Below, piece by piece: positions 35,071 through 46,000 of a stretch of 55,758 bases of DNA (positions are counted from its first letter, which is position 1; each line of letters begins with the position of its first letter). This DNA comes from Paenibacillus sinopodophylli (GTDB lineage Bacteria; Bacillota; Bacilli; Paenibacillales; Paenibacillaceae): NCBI RefSeq assembly GCF_005930355.1, contig NZ_VDBO01000022.1:1-55758 (forward strand). The letters are read 5' to 3'. Both the position numbers and the translations under genes were made by a program. The notes below the pieces were generated by a model. That model was given only the letters and a program-made list of their open reading frames with translations, ran no database searches and had not been told where the DNA came from.

Positions 35071-35831
35071 GTATTATGAGATCAACCAGTTCTTTCTGGT
35101 TGATCCTTTTTTTATTTGCATAGAGGATTAAGGTAGCTTGGTCGAACGTACCTACCCGTGGGACTTGATCCCGAGCGCTATAATGTTCACCCTTATTTGT
35201 CATGACCATGATTGAGGCTGGTTGGGACGTAAGATCCCGTATAACAAGCGATGCTATGGAGCGACAAAAAGAACCTTAGGGGATGCCGGTGAATCTAAAT
35301 GACAGGGAGAGATGATATGAATCCAGTTATCGGTCTAGATATTTCTAAAGAAGAAAGCCATGGACAAGCCTTTTTAGAGCGCGGAAAGCCTTTCCGAGGT
35401 ACATTCCACTTCGAGCATAATCGTGATGGTTTAGCTAATCTCCATCATGCTTTAAAGGACGTTGAGTCTGTATCCAATCAACGCCCTTTACTTATTCTAG
35501 AAGCAACCGAACATTACCAAAGCCATGTTGTCCAGTTCCTAGAGGAATATCATTATATTTATATTGTTATTAATCCACTCATCTCAAACCGACTTAGGAA
35601 GTCTCAGCTTCGTAAAGTAAAGACGGATGCCGCTGACGCTTACCTCTTGGGAGAGTTATACTACAAAGAAGAGTTTGAACCTTTTAAGAAAAGAGGTGTG
35701 CAACTGCTCAATCTACGCTATCTAACAAGGCAATATGAGTCTCTCTCAAAAATGTGCGTACAGACTAAACTGCAATTCCAAGCGGTTTTAGATCAGGTTT
35801 TCCCTGCTTACAAAGGTGTCTTTGGAGCAGG
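35071..35831 (+). mobile_element. IS110-family element, left part with bridge-RNA-type leader
   Basis: The leader 35071-35316 begins right after TATCCTGCCAG. It contains a GATCAACC-agttcttt-GGTTGATC hairpin with a T-run, then conserved blocks also present at 4680-4905. In IS110-group elements this 5' non-coding region is transcribed as the bridge RNA that selects target and donor sites. The transposase gene then runs to about 35831, where it is interrupted by the IS4 element. Confidence 0.75.
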
Positions 35832-35850
35832 CCTGTTGATTAACCACTAA
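35317..35850 (+). pseudogene. IS110 transposase, N-terminal half
   Basis: This is a DEDD (RuvC-like) recombinase fragment. MNPVIGLDISKEES carries the first catalytic Asp, LLILEATEHYQ the Glu and RKVKTDAADAYLLGEL the third acidic region. The start is ATG 35317 with GGGAGA 5-6 nt upstream. Homology ends at VFPAYKGVFG; the last residues (AGLLINH) come from the inserted IS4 end. The C-terminal serine domain is not found downstream. Confidence 0.85.
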
Positions 35851-36911
35851 ATGGTAGAAAAAAAGCCGTCAACCCGGTAAAATGTTTGTACCCCTACAAA
35901 CAAACCGGAAGGTGACGACTCCATGAAAAAGTCTAACACGATTCTCCCGATCCTTCAAACCATTCTTACTCCCGAAGAAGTGGAATCCATTGTGAAAACG
36001 GTTGGCTATGTCGATGTGGCACGAAAATTCACCGTTTATCAATTGCTTCACTATTGGGTTGCCGCAGCCAGTGAGGAATGGTCGGGCTATCGTTTCGGTG
36101 CGGATCACGCTGCATCTAGCGGCCTTTCTCCCGTTCACTATTCTTCTTTTTCTGGAAAAGCAGCTGATGTTCCGTTTGCTGTATTTAAAGAGATGTTTCA
36201 GCTACTTGTCCGCAAATGTAATCGTGAAACGAGGCGCAAGCTGGCCTTTCCAAAAGAATTATTGCTTATTGACTCTACAACAATGACAGTGGGAAAAACT
36301 CGCTTGCCCTGGGCACCCTACCACGGTGAAAGGGCTGCCGTTAAACTACATGTTGCATTACGAGCTCAAAATGGACAGCCGTTTGCCGTTACGGAAAGCA
36401 TTGGCGCAAGGCATGATGGTCCTTTATGCGAAACCTTGGAAAACGCCGACTTTATTATGGTGATGGACCGGGCTTACGGTATATTGGAACGCTTGGATCG
36501 CTATAAACAAGAGGGTCAATCCTTTGTCATCCGGCTTCGTGACAATGTTCATTTCGAAAAACCCTATGCGCTAAAGCGTCAAGTCCCTGCAGATTCTCAA
36601 GTCATTCGCGATATCACTTGCCAGTTGGGAACGCCGCAGTGTCGATCTAAGCATCGTCACCGAGTGGTCATTTTTCGTGATTTTGAGGGTAGAGAAATTC
36701 GCGTCGTGACTGATTTGTTGGGCGTTACAGCAGAGCAAATCGCCTTGATCTATAAAGCACGCTGGCAAATTGAAGTTTTTTTTCGTTGGATTAAACAACA
36801 TTTAAACATTCCAACGTTATTTGGTACGACTGAAAATGCCGTATTTGGTCAATTGTTCTCTGCGATGATCGTCTTTGTGCTGCTCAAATGGATATTTGAT
36901 GGTACAAGCGG
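35832..36911 (+). mobile_element. IS4-family element, right end replaced by IS3
   Basis: The element lies between the broken IS110 gene and the IS3 inverted repeat at 36912. The left boundary is approximate. The region before the transposase (35850-35915) holds GCCGTCAACCCGG and CCGGAAGGTGACG. The right end is missing. Confidence 0.65.
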
Positions 36912-36915
36912 CTAG
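35923..36915 (+). pseudogene. IS4-family DDE transposase, C-terminus cut by IS3
   Basis: These 330 residues carry the RNase H-like core: first Asp in LLIDSTTMTVGKT, second in FIMVMDRAYG, and the Glu in the YREK-type stretch YKARWQIEVFFRWIKQHL. GGAAGGTGACG precedes ATG 35923. The reading frame runs into the IS3 end, whose CTAG supplies the stop (GGC TAG, 36911-36915). The active-site residues are all present, but the missing ends should prevent movement. Confidence 0.85.
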
Positions 36916-36984
36916 GCCCCCTAAATCCGGAGTCTTACCCACCAAAAAACATTCGTTCTTAGGTAAGCTCATTTTTTCGAGCTA

Positions 36985-37830
36985 TTACACCTTCCTATGG
37001 AAGGCTGAAGTGTCTTCCAGCGTCTTGATCCACTTTGAAAACTGAACGGGAGACATCTGCCTCAAGCTTCCGTGAATCTTTCGGTTATTGTAAAAGTCCA
37101 TGTATTCATCCAGTGCTTCATAAGCCTCCTCGAAAGTCATGAAATCTCGTATGCCAAACAGATGACGCTCCAAAATGCTATGGAAAGACTCGATGTAGGC
37201 GTTCATATTCGGCGTACGAGGCGGAATTCGCTCATGGATCATGCCGAGGCTCTCACACGTATCTCCAAACAACTTGCTGAGAAATTACGGACCATTATCT
37301 GTGCGGATAACAGGCATCACGCCGCCAGGTTCCACCCGGCTCTGTATCGCACGCCATAGCGTTTGAACCACATGCTTGGCCTCACATACCGTGCCTCTAT
37401 ACTGCTGAACAATTACGCGGTCAAACACATCAATAATGCTGAGCACGAAAAAGAAACGTTCTTTTCCAATTACGTAACCATACTTAATATCCATTTGCCA
37501 GAGTTGATCCGAACTCGTTACAATATGATTCCTCGCCACTCTGCGCGCATGAGATTTAACCCGCTCTCGCGCTTTCTTAAGGATACCTAGCTCCTTGCAC
37601 AAACGATATGATTTCTTTTTATTTAGAATTAAGCCATAACGATCTCGCATACATCTTGCTAAAAACTTGTAACCATAGACATGCTCTTCACCCTCAAGGC
37701 GTTCAAGGAGCCATATTTTGATTTGCTCATCACTTACTTGTTATCCTGTAAACGTATGAGAATAGCTAGGCGTAGGACGACCTTTTTGACGAGGAGCTGG
37801 ACGCTCCTCCGCTTCGGCGCGACTCTCCGC
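36985..37830 (-). pseudogene. IS3 transposase OrfB with internal stop codons
   Basis: The frame reads in one phase through TPSYSHTFTG-stop-QVSDEQIKIWLLE, then GYKFLARCMRDRYGLILNKKK, LWQMDIKYGYVIGKERFFF, VIRTDNGP-stop-FLSKLFGD, and YIESFHSILERHLF to RKIHGSLRQMSPVQF. The DDE residues are present. TAA codons at about 37740 and 37282 replace what are normally Gln or Arg codons. Two nonsense mutations make a functional product unlikely. Confidence 0.85.
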
Positions 37831-37922
37831 ACGTTTTTTACGGTCGTAGTAGGTGGATTCCGATAGTCCAAGTATACGTAGCACGACAGCTGCTCGATCT
37901 CCCCGCTTAATGAATAGGTGTG

Positions 37923-38246
37923 CTACTTCGAATGTTTCGGATAAGCGGGGTTCTTCTTTTTTAGCAATTCTCGCAGGATCTCAATCTCAAGTTCTTTTTC
38001 ACCGAGCACCTTCACGGCCTTTTCGTAACGTTCTTCCACCTGCTGCAGTCGTTGAAGTTCTTGCAAGTGTTCGTCAGTCATTGGGATTTCCTCTGGTGGA
38101 ATGGAGTCCCGGTGATCTCTAACCCACAGTCGTATCGATTCAGGATGAACGTCGTACATGCGAACAAACACCCCCACTTTCATACCGGCCAACGCCTCAC
38201 GAACAATTTTCAAACGTGTCTCCTCACTCAACCTCTTACCACCCAC
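37923..38246 (-). CDS. IS3 transposase OrfA
   Basis: This 107-residue HTH protein has LSEETRLKIVREALAGMKVG and VFVRMYDVHPESIRLWVRDH (HTH_Tnp_1-like), then a coiled coil (EERYEKAVKVLGEKELEIEI) for dimerisation. ATG 38246 has GGGAGATGATTC upstream. It is intact, but its partner OrfB is broken. Confidence 0.8.
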   Translation of the reverse strand: MGGKRLSEETRLKIVREALAGMKVGVFVRMYDVHPESIRLWVRDHRDSIPPEEIPMTDEHLQELQRLQQVEERYEKAVKVLGEKELEIEILRELLKKKNPAYPKHSK

Positions 38247-38344
38247 ACCGAATCATCTCCCTTATCCTTATTTTAATTGATTTGGATAGGAAGACTCCAG
38301 TTTCATTAGAGGGCCTAGGAGATACTACAATAAAAAAAGACCGA

Positions 38345-39982
38345 TTACTCGATCCGCAGATTTTCAAGTATGGGTTGGATTTCATCGACTTGAAATAAAT
38401 AGCGCTTGGTAATGCCTTTCAAAGCATCTTGAATGACACCTTTTCTAATTAACCCTCGGATTTTACCGATAGAAATTCCAAATCGATTCGACACTTCTTT
38501 GATATCGATATATTGTCGTTTAAAATCCTCTACCTGCTCTGGGCTGTAGTAATTGATTCGTCGCTTTTTAGATTTATAAAACAATTCGTAATGAGGGACC
38601 AGAAGTAGACGATGTTCAAGAAGCATTAATGAATGGTAATCCAATTTCAGAATACGAAGCACTTCCGCCTTCGTAAGTCCTTTAGTCACTTTCCGATTAT
38701 CCTTTAACATTTGCATACACTGTTCCATATCAGCTGGATCGAATATGATATCACTCAATTTTCCATATTGTTTAGTAACAAAAGCGCGTAATTTACTTGA
38801 ACGTATAGTTTTTATAGTTCCAACCAAATCCAAACCGTAACGACTGAGTTTAAATAACGCTTGGTAGAATGAAATACCTGATTTTGTTGGATCATATTCA
38901 CCACGAACCGATTCAAGATATGAATAAACTTCTGCTTTATTGAGATACCAGCAATTTTGAGGATATTTTCGTAATGCGAAATAACCTGCATCAATGAGTT
39001 TATTGATTTGGACCTTTTCGATAATGCCTAAAATGCTAGCAGCCTCTGTGCGAGTAATTAGATTTTCAGGTGCAATCTGTTCGCCTTCTATAATGTTTTC
39101 CTTTACCGCACAGTTGGTTTTTTTGGAAATTTTCCTTCGCTTCGGGATTTTACAAATAGTTTGTGGTTGCAGACACGCCCTTGATGGCTTGTTTACGTTA
39201 TTAAACAGGTTTGTCTGACTTAATAATTTAACTACGCGCGGAGAAGCACTCAAAAGATGCTGTATCCTACGATCCTTACTACTCCTTACTTTTAAAGGTA
39301 GCTCTTCGCATTTCTTAAGCAATACATTAAAATTGGCAGGAAAATTGTTCAACAGCCAAAAAACATTTGCATATTTGTAGCAAGACATTTGATTATCTAA
39401 CGCTGAATTCTTTTTAAATAAAGGCGTCATTACTCTGTAATCACCAACAAAGCTATTTATCCCTTGCAACAAATGACTGGCTACACGCGAAAAAGTAAGG
39501 AAGTCACTCAGAGACATTTCAATATTATCTGAAAAAATGATAGGTTTATTTTTCAGCAATTGAGTCTGAATAATTCTCTGCGTCTGTAAAAGGAAATGGT
39601 CTGATACATTGATAGCATCTCTTGGTGAAAATAAATGACCACAATCATCGCAAAAACCCGTCATTAAACCACGAATGGATATACGGGCAAGACACATTGA
39701 ACATGAGTCGCGCAAAAAACATTTATGTTTCAAGCAGCACGTAACAGGTTCCAGCATCCAAAACAATTTGTGGTGATGACTTTCACAAATACATACCGGG
39801 CAATATTTAAATTGGTTACGAATCACGTATAAATCATAAAATTCATAGCCAAACACCTCAATTAATGAGCTTTCGTTCATAAGGAGCAATCGTTTTTTCG
39901 ATATACCAGTGACTTCATGAATGATATTAATCGATTTATCCGTGAAGCTATTTCGATTAAACTTTAAACATTTAATTTCCAC
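38345..39982 (-). CDS. TniQ/TnsD-like protein with three C-terminal HTH modules
   Basis: This 545-residue protein has the TniQ zinc-binding block: CPVC at residues 61-64, CC..H at 82-86, CSMC at 94-97 and CDDC at 111-114. In Tn7-like transposons TniQ/TnsD proteins pick the target site. Three excisionase/MerR-like HTH segments follow: TRTEAASILGI (~305-360), LTKAEVLRILKL (~450-510) and EVSNRFGISIGKIRGLIRKG (~490-545). No TnsA, B or C gene is nearby, so it is an orphan, perhaps a remnant or a repurposed DNA-binding regulator of the island. The start is uncertain: GTG 39982 has no ribosome site, and the usual N-terminal start of the family seems missing. Confidence 0.7.
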   Translation of the reverse strand: MEIKCLKFNRNSFTDKSINIIHEVTGISKKRLLLMNESSLIEVFGYEFYDLYVIRNQFKYCPVCICESHHHKLFWMLEPVTCCLKHKCFLRDSCSMCLARISIRGLMTGFCDDCGHLFSPRDAINVSDHFLLQTQRIIQTQLLKNKPIIFSDNIEMSLSDFLTFSRVASHLLQGINSFVGDYRVMTPLFKKNSALDNQMSCYKYANVFWLLNNFPANFNVLLKKCEELPLKVRSSKDRRIQHLLSASPRVVKLLSQTNLFNNVNKPSRACLQPQTICKIPKRRKISKKTNCAVKENIIEGEQIAPENLITRTEAASILGIIEKVQINKLIDAGYFALRKYPQNCWYLNKAEVYSYLESVRGEYDPTKSGISFYQALFKLSRYGLDLVGTIKTIRSSKLRAFVTKQYGKLSDIIFDPADMEQCMQMLKDNRKVTKGLTKAEVLRILKLDYHSLMLLEHRLLLVPHYELFYKSKKRRINYYSPEQVEDFKRQYIDIKEVSNRFGISIGKIRGLIRKGVIQDALKGITKRYLFQVDEIQPILENLRIE

Positions 39983-40158
39983 CCTGATGCTAGACTTTGC
40001 GTCGACGCGTAAAAATTGGCATTACTGACGCGGTAACTATAACTTACCAGGCTTTCTCCAGAATTTATTGTTGGAATCAACATGGAACCACTCACCTCGA
40101 CCTAAGGTATGCATTCGAGATGAAAATACGCCTTATCACTTAAAGAATAATAAATTTA

Positions 40159-42918
40159 CTAATCATTATCAGACAGTTCTCTCCGAGTTTTTTCAATCAT
40201 CTCTAAATGATCAGTTAAATCTGAATTATATTCAGCTGTTTCTTCTGCAATATTTTCAATTATATTCTTTTGACTATTTTCCCCGTACCTATTGATCAAA
40301 TCAATGCCCATTTGGATATATAATTTTGGCTTACCAATATATTGATTATTTGATTTACCTACCTTCTCGATTTCTCTTAATTTATCTGTCACAAAATCAA
40401 AAAGTCTATTCTTCGCATAAATAAACTCACCAGTTAAAGGATATTTAGTTGATTTCTTATCCATCATTAATTCATTTTCAGAAGAAGGTGATTTTATATC
40501 AAAAATCTTTTTAATTTGAGTGTCTGGCATATACTTAGAAGAACTAACAAAGCTACTAATAAGCTGTTCTTCATTTTTCAGGTTTGCCTCATGTTCGAAA
40601 GTAACCTTCAAAAATCCTTCTAAAACCTCTTCATCATTAAACCAATTAGATGTGATCACTTTTATCTGCTTTGAATCCATAAAACGATCCCAGCTTTGCA
40701 ACATAAACTTAGCATCAGCGATGTTCAACTCATTTATCAATTTAACATCTAAGCTTTTTTGATATAGTAATTGAATTCTAGATTTTAGAATATTCAATCG
40801 TTCCGTATCTTCATCTGAATTTTCCAAATAAATAAAAATTTTCACTAATAAAAATAAATTAACATGATTATCAAATTTCATCAAGTTTGTCGACTCTAAA
40901 TTATTAATTATCGTTACTGAAATGAGCCAAATCAAATAAAAAAGGCTATCAGTTTCAGTTTTTTTATCATTATTCAAATAAAAATCAGCGTATAAATTGA
41001 TTGCTATATTAATAAGGTGTGTACGTGCTTCAACACTAATATTGTTTAGCTCACCTTTTAGCTTAATATTGACATCACTTATTGCATGTACCTCTATGAG
41101 ATTCAAATACTCTTTATACATTTCTTCAAACGGTACATTAGAATCTGTTAACTTTTTCAAGAATAATTCTAGAATTTCATGGGATACTTCACCTTGAGGT
41201 AAACTGTACATGAAATACTGTTCAAAATATTTTGTCGAACAAATTCTCTTTTCCAATAACCATTTGTCTTTTGTTTTTTCGTTTATTCTAGACTTCTTTT
41301 CATCATAAAACCTATCTAAATACGGGAAAATATCACACAAAATATCTTTATAATGATTAAAATCCGAAATAAAATAATTGGAGTTACTACGGAACTCATC
41401 CATTTTTTCCGCTTCCAGATCATTCGTAAAAAAGTACCCACGTTCTCTAATGAATTTGTATAATTTCGGATTTTTAATTTGTATTAACAACAAATACATC
41501 AAATCTCTTGGATTAACTTCATCTTTTAGTAGCGGAAGAAAGAACATAACTAAATTAATGAATTTGTTAACATTTCTTGGAGTAAACTCTAAATGGCGAA
41601 CATGTTGAAGCAGTAATTCTTTGTTAACGCCTTTCACATCCTTGTGGACTAAAAATTTTTCAATCTCTTCCCAAAAAATCCCACCAACATAGTCTGGGTC
41701 TGGTTTTGGAAGGTATATAGGTAGTTGAATAAATTTATCTAAGTATTTTCGTCCATGTGACTTTCTATGCTCCAACTCTTTTTCATGATACGATTCTGAT
41801 AATGAATCAGATACAACATCTTCATCAATCGCTAATAAATATGTGATATTTGGAAAATCGGCAATTAATCTAACCAGTTTAAATACCATCTTTATCTCAT
41901 CTCGATCCAACCTATCGATATCATCGATAAACACAATAATTCTCTTGTTAGATTTCTTTAGCATTTCCTCGATAGTTTTTTTAACTTCTGATAATTTAAT
42001 GGAATCTTTACTTGGGGAATACTTATCTAAAAAATCCTTTAGATTTACTATTAAACCTGCCGGTCTGAAGCTAATTGCAGATAGATACTCCATGTATTTT
42101 TTTAATTCTTTATCTAATTTTGGATCAAAGCCGTCATCTTTTTTTATTTCGTCTATTAATTGAAAAAGATACGTTCTTATTATTTCATGATTATCATTTC
42201 CAAAATACCATGGCTTGAAGTCAATGATGATACTGCTTGTTTTCATTTTATTACTTAATTCTTTTTTGATCATCTCAAATACTGAGCTTTTTCCTGATCC
42301 CCATTCACCGAATATACCAATCGTTAAACTTTCATTACCTTGATCCGCAATGCATCCGGCAATCCGATCAGTAAATTTGTCTCTTTTAAGTTTATCTTCA
42401 GCTCTATCTTTAATTGGACTATCAGGTTTAAAGGAATTTGATTTTTCATCAGTATCTAGTGACCCAAACGCATTTCTGTACAGAACCCTTTTACATAGAA
42501 TAATTATAAATACAACAATAAAAATACAAGAAAATACTAAGGCAATATCGAAAAGGTCCGACAATAAACTGCCCGTCATATATGTAATGGGTTTATAAAT
42601 AAATAAGTAATTTACAATGATCGCAAGCGGAATAATATAAAATATATAATCTTGCTTCCCTTCAAATGTATCTCGTTTTATATCCTGTTTATGATTTCCC
42701 AAAAGAAAATAATTCACTATATAAAAAACCAGGATTAATGAAAGTAGACTATAGAGACCATATTTCACAACAGGATCTTCAATCATTGTCCCCTTATTTA
42801 GCGTCTTCCTACTATACGTTATCAATATTTCAACACCCAAAAAACACAGCAGTACATTAAAAAGTCTCACTGTGAATACAGCTTTGCTGGTTTTTGTTTT
42901 TTCTTTATCCTTATTCAT
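40159..42918 (-). CDS. KAP family membrane P-loop NTPase
   Basis: This 919-residue STAND-like NTPase is of the KAP family, which has four membrane helices next to the P-loop domain and is often found in defence or phage-exclusion loci. Membrane segments are at about residues 16-36, 52-73, 91-109 and 122-144. Walker A is GIFGEWGSGKSS (202-212), the conserved FKPWYFG is near 235, and Walker B with sensor is IIVFIDDIDRLDRDE (327-341). A large helical C-terminal half (450-919) is likely for sensing or partner binding. Spacing to hsdR is 98 bp with a terminator between, so it has its own transcript. Its trigger is unknown. Confidence 0.85.
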   Translation of the reverse strand: MNKDKEKTKTSKAVFTVRLFNVLLCFLGVEILITYSRKTLNKGTMIEDPVVKYGLYSLLSLILVFYIVNYFLLGNHKQDIKRDTFEGKQDYIFYIIPLAIIVNYLFIYKPITYMTGSLLSDLFDIALVFSCIFIVVFIIILCKRVLYRNAFGSLDTDEKSNSFKPDSPIKDRAEDKLKRDKFTDRIAGCIADQGNESLTIGIFGEWGSGKSSVFEMIKKELSNKMKTSSIIIDFKPWYFGNDNHEIIRTYLFQLIDEIKKDDGFDPKLDKELKKYMEYLSAISFRPAGLIVNLKDFLDKYSPSKDSIKLSEVKKTIEEMLKKSNKRIIVFIDDIDRLDRDEIKMVFKLVRLIADFPNITYLLAIDEDVVSDSLSESYHEKELEHRKSHGRKYLDKFIQLPIYLPKPDPDYVGGIFWEEIEKFLVHKDVKGVNKELLLQHVRHLEFTPRNVNKFINLVMFFLPLLKDEVNPRDLMYLLLIQIKNPKLYKFIRERGYFFTNDLEAEKMDEFRSNSNYFISDFNHYKDILCDIFPYLDRFYDEKKSRINEKTKDKWLLEKRICSTKYFEQYFMYSLPQGEVSHEILELFLKKLTDSNVPFEEMYKEYLNLIEVHAISDVNIKLKGELNNISVEARTHLINIAINLYADFYLNNDKKTETDSLFYLIWLISVTIINNLESTNLMKFDNHVNLFLLVKIFIYLENSDEDTERLNILKSRIQLLYQKSLDVKLINELNIADAKFMLQSWDRFMDSKQIKVITSNWFNDEEVLEGFLKVTFEHEANLKNEEQLISSFVSSSKYMPDTQIKKIFDIKSPSSENELMMDKKSTKYPLTGEFIYAKNRLFDFVTDKLREIEKVGKSNNQYIGKPKLYIQMGIDLINRYGENSQKNIIENIAEETAEYNSDLTDHLEMIEKTRRELSDND

Positions 42919-42969
42919 ATTAATACTCCCAATTCAGATGTAATTACGACAATGAAAGATCTGGATCGA

Positions 42970-43008
42970 TAAAAAGAAGGAATTAGAAGCACGTTATGTG
43001 CTTCTAAT
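42970..43008 (-). terminator. Terminator after hsdR
   Basis: On the minus strand ATTAGAAGCAC-ataac-GTGCTTCTAAT is a perfect 11-bp stem, followed by TCCTTCTTTTTAT. It ends the hsdMSR transcript 9 nt after the hsdR stop. Confidence 0.7.
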
Positions 43009-43016
43009 TATATCTT

Positions 43017-46000
43017 CTATCCAGCTTCCACCTTAGCACTTTCTTTTAACGCATGCACAACGCCAACTATTTCATCAACAGTATTATCATCAAACAAGCC
43101 ATAAACTCCCTCGTGATGCAAGGCGACAAAAGGTTGGTCTAATAACTTGGATGGCTCAAGAACACCGTTAATACTTAAATAATCAATGATCATATTAATA
43201 AAATTAATTTGGTTAGCATTTAGGGTTGCCTTTCCTAAAAGTGCTGCAAAAGCATCTTGCGCAGCACTTCGATCAAGTCCAAGCAGTCCGCGAACGAAAA
43301 TACCAAACGAATTTTCGCCATCTGTTGCAAAATGATTATTGAACTGTTCCTTTGTTCCCACCTGCTCTTGCTCGATCATATCCGAAAAGGATTCAATATC
43401 CAGTAATGTTATGGTCTTATTACGTCTTAACTTCTGAATAGCGATGTGATCTTGATGCTGTTTTACATACTCGCTAATATGGACTTTGTAATCCTTAAAA
43501 TCGCCATATGACGGAAGCGTGGCGTCAAAACGAATGTCTTTTAGCTCATCCTCGAAATTCGTGTGCACGATTACTTTTTGCTCTTTGTCGAGTAGCCGGA
43601 TGAGCTCACGAATGACTTTTCGAATCTTGTCTAAATCAATTGCTGAAGTCCGATCAAAGAAACGAACGTCCATGATTTCCCGCAACATGTCAGCATGATC
43701 TGCCACTTGCGGAATCACTCGCTTTTGATACAATGCTTCTGCAATGGTTTGCAGCTGCTTTTTCTTTGCATCCACACCTGAAATCACCGAGACCCCCAGT
43801 ACCATTCGCTGGAGCCTCACATGAAGTAAGTCCACTCGTTTCTTGTCTTCTGGCTCGGCATCGTAGACAAGTTTAGCAAAGCCATCCTCACTCACTAAAC
43901 GAATGACGTCCTGCTCCTCGAGACGCTCGAAGCTCTCCGAGTTTCGAAACTTCGTCAAAAGCGGAATAAAGGGACGAATGGCAAAGTGATGCTCATCCAT
44001 GGCTGTCAGTTGCCTTGAAAGTGTGCTAATCAGCTCATTTCGAATGTCGTCATACATCCTGCCGGAAGCAAACAATTCGCGGACAAGATGTACTCGTTCA
44101 ACAAAGAGCTGCCCTGTAAGGTGAAGCGAAATCGGTTTGGGTGGATCTTTTTTCGTGAAATTAAAATATTCTACATTGCCGCATAAATCAAAAAGCAGCG
44201 CATGCGTTTTATGGACGCCTGGCTCGAACAGATCTTCACGAAGCCGTGTGCCGCGACCGATCATCTGCCAAAACTTCGTTAACGAAAACACCGGCTTAAA
44301 GAGTACAAGATTAACAACTTCTGGCACATCAATGCCGGTATCGAGCATATCGACGGACACTGCAATATGAGGGTCTTTTTCCTCTTGTTTGAAGTTCTCG
44401 ATTAAAGTTTCCGCATAGTCCACTTTGTAATGAATTTCAGCTGCAAACTTGCCCTTTAGATGCGGCATCATTTCATCGAAAACCTGTACAATCAAATTGG
44501 CATGTGCATTATTTCTTGCAAAGATAATAGTTTTTCCGAGTCGATCACCGCCCGCCACTTTGATTCCATGTTCAAATAAGACCTCGAGTGAGCGTTGCAC
44601 CGTATCCTTGTTAAATAAAAATTGGTTGACTTCTTCCTTACTGACTTTTTTATTTTTCTTATGCGGCATAACCTGCGCGTCGTACTCTAGCTGTTCTTCT
44701 ACCGATAACTCGTCTCGATCGATGCCATCATGAAGGAATTTAAAAAATACGGACACTGGTTTGACGGGCACCAAATTTTTATCTTCGATTGCTTGCTCGT
44801 ATTCATACGCAAAAGTGGGGATATTTGTTGCCAGTCCAAAAAAGTTATAGGTGTGATGATCCACATCAGACTTTGGCGTTGCCGTAAGCCCCAATAAAAG
44901 CGAATCAAAATACTCAAACAACATGCCAAACTTATTGTAAATTGATCGATGCGCTTCATCGATAATAATTAGATCAAAAAAGCCAGCGCTGAATTTAGGT
45001 TTAACACCAGGTTGAATAGAGCTCAGCATGGTTTGATAGGTAGAAAAATAAATCCGAGCGGATGGATCATCTTTATCCTCGAGCAGATTACACGTCGTGA
45101 CACTTGGCAAATGTTTTTTAAATTCCTTTGCAGCCTGGCGTACCAACTCTCTGCGATCGGCGAGGAATAAAACGTTTTTAGTCCAACCTGCATGCTTTAG
45201 AACATCAACAAGCGCAATGGCGGTACGTGTTTTGCCGGTTCCTGTCGCCATGACCAAAAGGGAACGCCGTCGACCGCTTTCGTATGTCTCCGCAACACGT
45301 TTAATCGCTTCGATTTGGTACACACGTCCCGCAATCACCGCATTGGTTTTGTAGTCCTTCGTTGCTTTACGTTCTCTACGTTTTTGAATTGCCCATTCTA
45401 GATCAGCTTTCGAATAAAACGACACGCACGTGCGCGGCGGATAGAAGGTGTCATCCCAAATCTGTGTTTCATAGCCATTGGTATAAAACATGATTGGACG
45501 TTGTCCGTATTTTTCTTCTAGCTGATTGGCGTAAAGCACGGCTTGCTGTTTTCCCTTTTGCGCATCATGAACCATGCTTTTCACTTCAATGACGGCAAGC
45601 GGTAACCCAGCATCTGACCATAATACGTAATCGCAATAGCCAAGCCCCGTACGGTTTGGCATCCCTTCCACTTCATATTCTCGGACGTTTTGACCGTGGG
45701 CGTTCCATCCCGCTTCCCGAAGCATGACATCGATAATGAGCTGCCGTGTACGCGCTTCATTTTCAGGTGGAATCGTAATACTTGGATTGGCTGGTCGATT
45801 GATAAGTTCATCGATTTTCTTTTTGAGCTTAGCATTTTCTTCTTCTACTTCTTGAATGCGGGCATCTTTTTCCGCGATTTGCTTTTCTAATTTTTGCAGC
45901 GATTCAGTCGAATCGGCTGTTTTCTTGGTGTTAGCTGGCACCAAATCTCGATTAAATGTCAGGTTTTGAATTGGCTGGTCGAGATAATAATCTTGTAGCC

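Larger units (their letters stand above)
36912..38319 (-). mobile_element. Full-length IS3-family element with inactivated OrfB
   Basis: Terminal inverted repeats are visible: CTAGGCCCCCTAAATCCGG then AGTCTTACCCACCAAA at 36912-36946. On the other side, read inward, come CTAGGCCCTCTAATG, then CTGGAGTCTTCCTATCCAAA (38318-38281). OrfA and OrfB lie between them on the minus strand. The end sequence is related to that of the remnant at 1826-1866. Confidence 0.85.

Noticed and set aside
38345..42918. TniQ plus KAP NTPase as part of an active Tn7-like or CRISPR-associated transposon
   Set aside because: The KAP NTPase has membrane helices and is not a TnsC-like AAA protein. No TnsA or TnsB gene and no cas genes are present.
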